Positions 6,068-6,911 of a DNA stretch of 6,911 nt are shown piece after piece. Source of the stretch: an uncultured Collinsella sp. (GTDB lineage: Bacteria > Actinomycetota > Coriobacteriia > Coriobacteriales > Coriobacteriaceae); NCBI GenBank assembly GCA_902465105.1, contig CABQLM010000082.1, forward strand, positions 1 to 6,911, given 5' to 3'. The notes under the pieces were generated by a model that ran no database searches, was not told where the DNA came from, and saw only the letters and a program-made list of their open reading frames with translations. The position numbers and the translations under genes are program-made. Positions within the stretch are counted from its first letter, which is position 1, and each line of letters begins with the position of its first letter.

Positions 6068-6484
6068 ATGAACATCGATATCGTCCTGTTTGCAGGCCGC
6101 ATCGTATTGGTCATCCTGCTTTATATCTTCCTGTTCGCCGTTATGAAGACCGGCGTGGGGCTCGTGCGCGGCCAGCGCCGCGACTCGGCCATCTGGACGA
6201 TCGATGTGGACAAGGGCCCGCGCGGCATCCGCGGTATTCACGTGGACATGCTTGGCCCCGTCATCGTCGGCCGTTCGCCGTCGTCGGACATCTGCATCAA
6301 CGAGCCGTTTGTCTCTGCCTCGCATGCACGCTTTTCGCTGCAGGGACCGGCGCTCATCATCGAGGACCTCAACTCGCTCAACGGCACCCTTGTTAACGGC
6401 CGCCAGCTGGTGGAGCCCGCAACGCTGCGCGAGGGCGACGAAGTCCAGATTGGCGACGTGGTCATGAAGGTGAACCGTCGATGA
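6068..6484 (+). CDS. fhaB: FhaB-type protein: N-terminal membrane anchor plus FHA domain
   Basis: This is a 138-residue protein with one N-terminal transmembrane helix (about residues 5-26, IVLFAGRIVLVILLYIF) followed by a basic RGQRR segment, which places the rest in the cytoplasm. The FHA domain covers about 54-138, with GRS (68-70), SASH (83-86) and NSLNGT (102-107). The phosphothreonine-binding residues R69, S83, H86 and N105 are all present. Size and layout match mycobacterial FhaB (about 155 residues, also called FipA), which links Ser/Thr kinase signalling to the divisome. It lies 6 nt after the FhaA-like stop, with AGGGG at 6053-6057 as the ribosome binding site. Its ATGA overlap with the next gene indicates coupling. 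The symbol follows domain order and synteny; orthology was not tested. Confidence 0.88.
   Translation: MNIDIVLFAGRIVLVILLYIFLFAVMKTGVGLVRGQRRDSAIWTIDVDKGPRGIRGIHVDMLGPVIVGRSPSSDICINEPFVSASHARFSLQGPALIIEDLNSLNGTLVNGRQLVEPATLREGDEVQIGDVVMKVNRR
6359..6387 (+). repeat. 29-bp near-repeat shared by the two FHA domains (copy 2)
   Basis: This is the second copy of the near-repeat at 5942-5970. It lies in the same reading phase within the FhaB-like gene and encodes IEDLNSLNGT (residues 98-107). Confidence 0.85.
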
Positions 6485-6911
6485 TCGACGAGGAGAACAA
6501 GTCCGCAACCATGCCCGAGGCGCCGGCTGCCCCCGCGGCCGCGCCGGCTCATGCCGCCCCGGCGGGCCCTGCGCCCGTGGAGCCCGAGGACACCGCGTTC
6601 TCCCTGCCTCTTTCTCATGTCGCACATGAATATCCGAAGCTTGCCGATGACGAGGATGCCGAGGACAACGCCGACAGCGGTAACGCCCCCATTGGCGCGC
6701 ATGCCGCTGCCGAGCATCCCGCGGTCCCGCAAGATGCGCCCTCGCCGGCTCACTTTGCCGAGCCCGTCGCTGCGGCGATTGCCGAGAGCTCCGCGGTATT
6801 TGCGGTCCCCGAGCCCGCAGCACCGGTGTTTCCCGTAGTTCCGGAACCCACCGCAGCGCCCGAGCCCGCATCTGCACCGGCACCCGCGGCGGCGTCCTCC
6901 CCCACGGCTGC
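6481..6911 (+). CDS. Pro/Ala/Glu-rich protein, N-terminal part only (3' truncated by window edge)
   Basis: An open frame of 143 complete codons starts at ATG 6481, overlapping the fhaB stop by 4 nt, and has no stop before the edge. The visible part is low-complexity and probably disordered, full of AP, EP and PA repeats. One less biased stretch, at about residues 40-65, includes FSLPLSHVAHEYPKLADDED. There is no signal peptide, transmembrane helix or recognisable catalytic motif so far. AAGG at 6467-6470 may be the ribosome binding site. In actinobacterial clusters the gene after fhaB is usually the PP2C phosphatase pstP, so this may be a phosphatase with a long disordered N-terminal extension, or a separate scaffold protein. 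Nothing in the visible sequence proves either. That it is coding is supported by G/C-biased third positions and the operon-style overlap. Confidence 0.7.
   Translation, partial: MIDEENKSATMPEAPAAPAAAPAHAAPAGPAPVEPEDTAFSLPLSHVAHEYPKLADDEDAEDNADSGNAPIGAHAAAEHPAVPQDAPSPAHFAEPVAAAIAESSAVFAVPEPAAPVFPVVPEPTAAPEPASAPAPAAASSPTA

Noticed and set aside
6023..6883. 286-codon minus-strand ORF opposite the FhaB-like and last genes
   Set aside because: It is an Arg/His/Pro-rich shadow; the plus strand has overlapping operon-style genes with an intact FHA domain.

Overview
The window is high-GC DNA with strong third-position G/C bias and long antisense shadow ORFs. Gene content points to an actinobacterium: a DnaX with long Pro/Ala-rich linkers, and a protein kinase gene followed by a DUF3662-FHA protein (FhaA type) and a membrane-anchored FHA protein (FhaB type). 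Overall style and gene order fit the class Coriobacteriia (Collinsella-like gut anaerobes). That placement rests on recall of gene style, not on a search.

Layout. (1) Positions 1-2226, minus strand: the 5' 742 codons of dnaX, the clamp-loader tau subunit of DNA polymerase III. The gene is still open at the window edge. (2) Positions 2227-2342: a divergent promoter gap with ribosome binding sites on both sides and one AT-rich patch that could serve as a -10 in both directions. (3) Positions 2343-3059, plus strand: a YcxB-like two-helix membrane protein with a very basic C-terminal tail. (4) Positions 3060-3203: an intergenic gap with an extended -10 promoter candidate and no visible terminator. 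(5) Positions 3204-6911, plus strand: a tightly packed operon. It holds a Hanks-type Ser/Thr kinase fused to a polytopic membrane domain (3204-5057), a DUF3662-FHA protein (5054-6061), an N-terminally anchored FHA protein (6068-6484), and the start of a Pro/Ala/Glu-rich protein (6481 onward). Junctions are a 4-nt overlap, a 6-nt gap and a 4-nt overlap.

How the genes work together. The plus-strand operon looks like a phospho-signalling module. The kinase would phosphorylate threonines on itself or on partners, and the two FHA proteins would read those phosphothreonines at the membrane. In mycobacteria the fhaA-fhaB-pstP-rodA-pbpA-pknA-pknB cluster couples such signalling to peptidoglycan synthesis and division. 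By that parallel, a PP2C phosphatase and cell-wall genes would be expected just past the right edge, but the window ends before this can be seen. The unusual member is the kinase: it has a many-pass membrane domain and no PASTA sensor, an HLD instead of HRD catalytic loop, and Ala in place of the first Gly of the nucleotide loop. No tRNA, rRNA, CRISPR array or mobile element was found.
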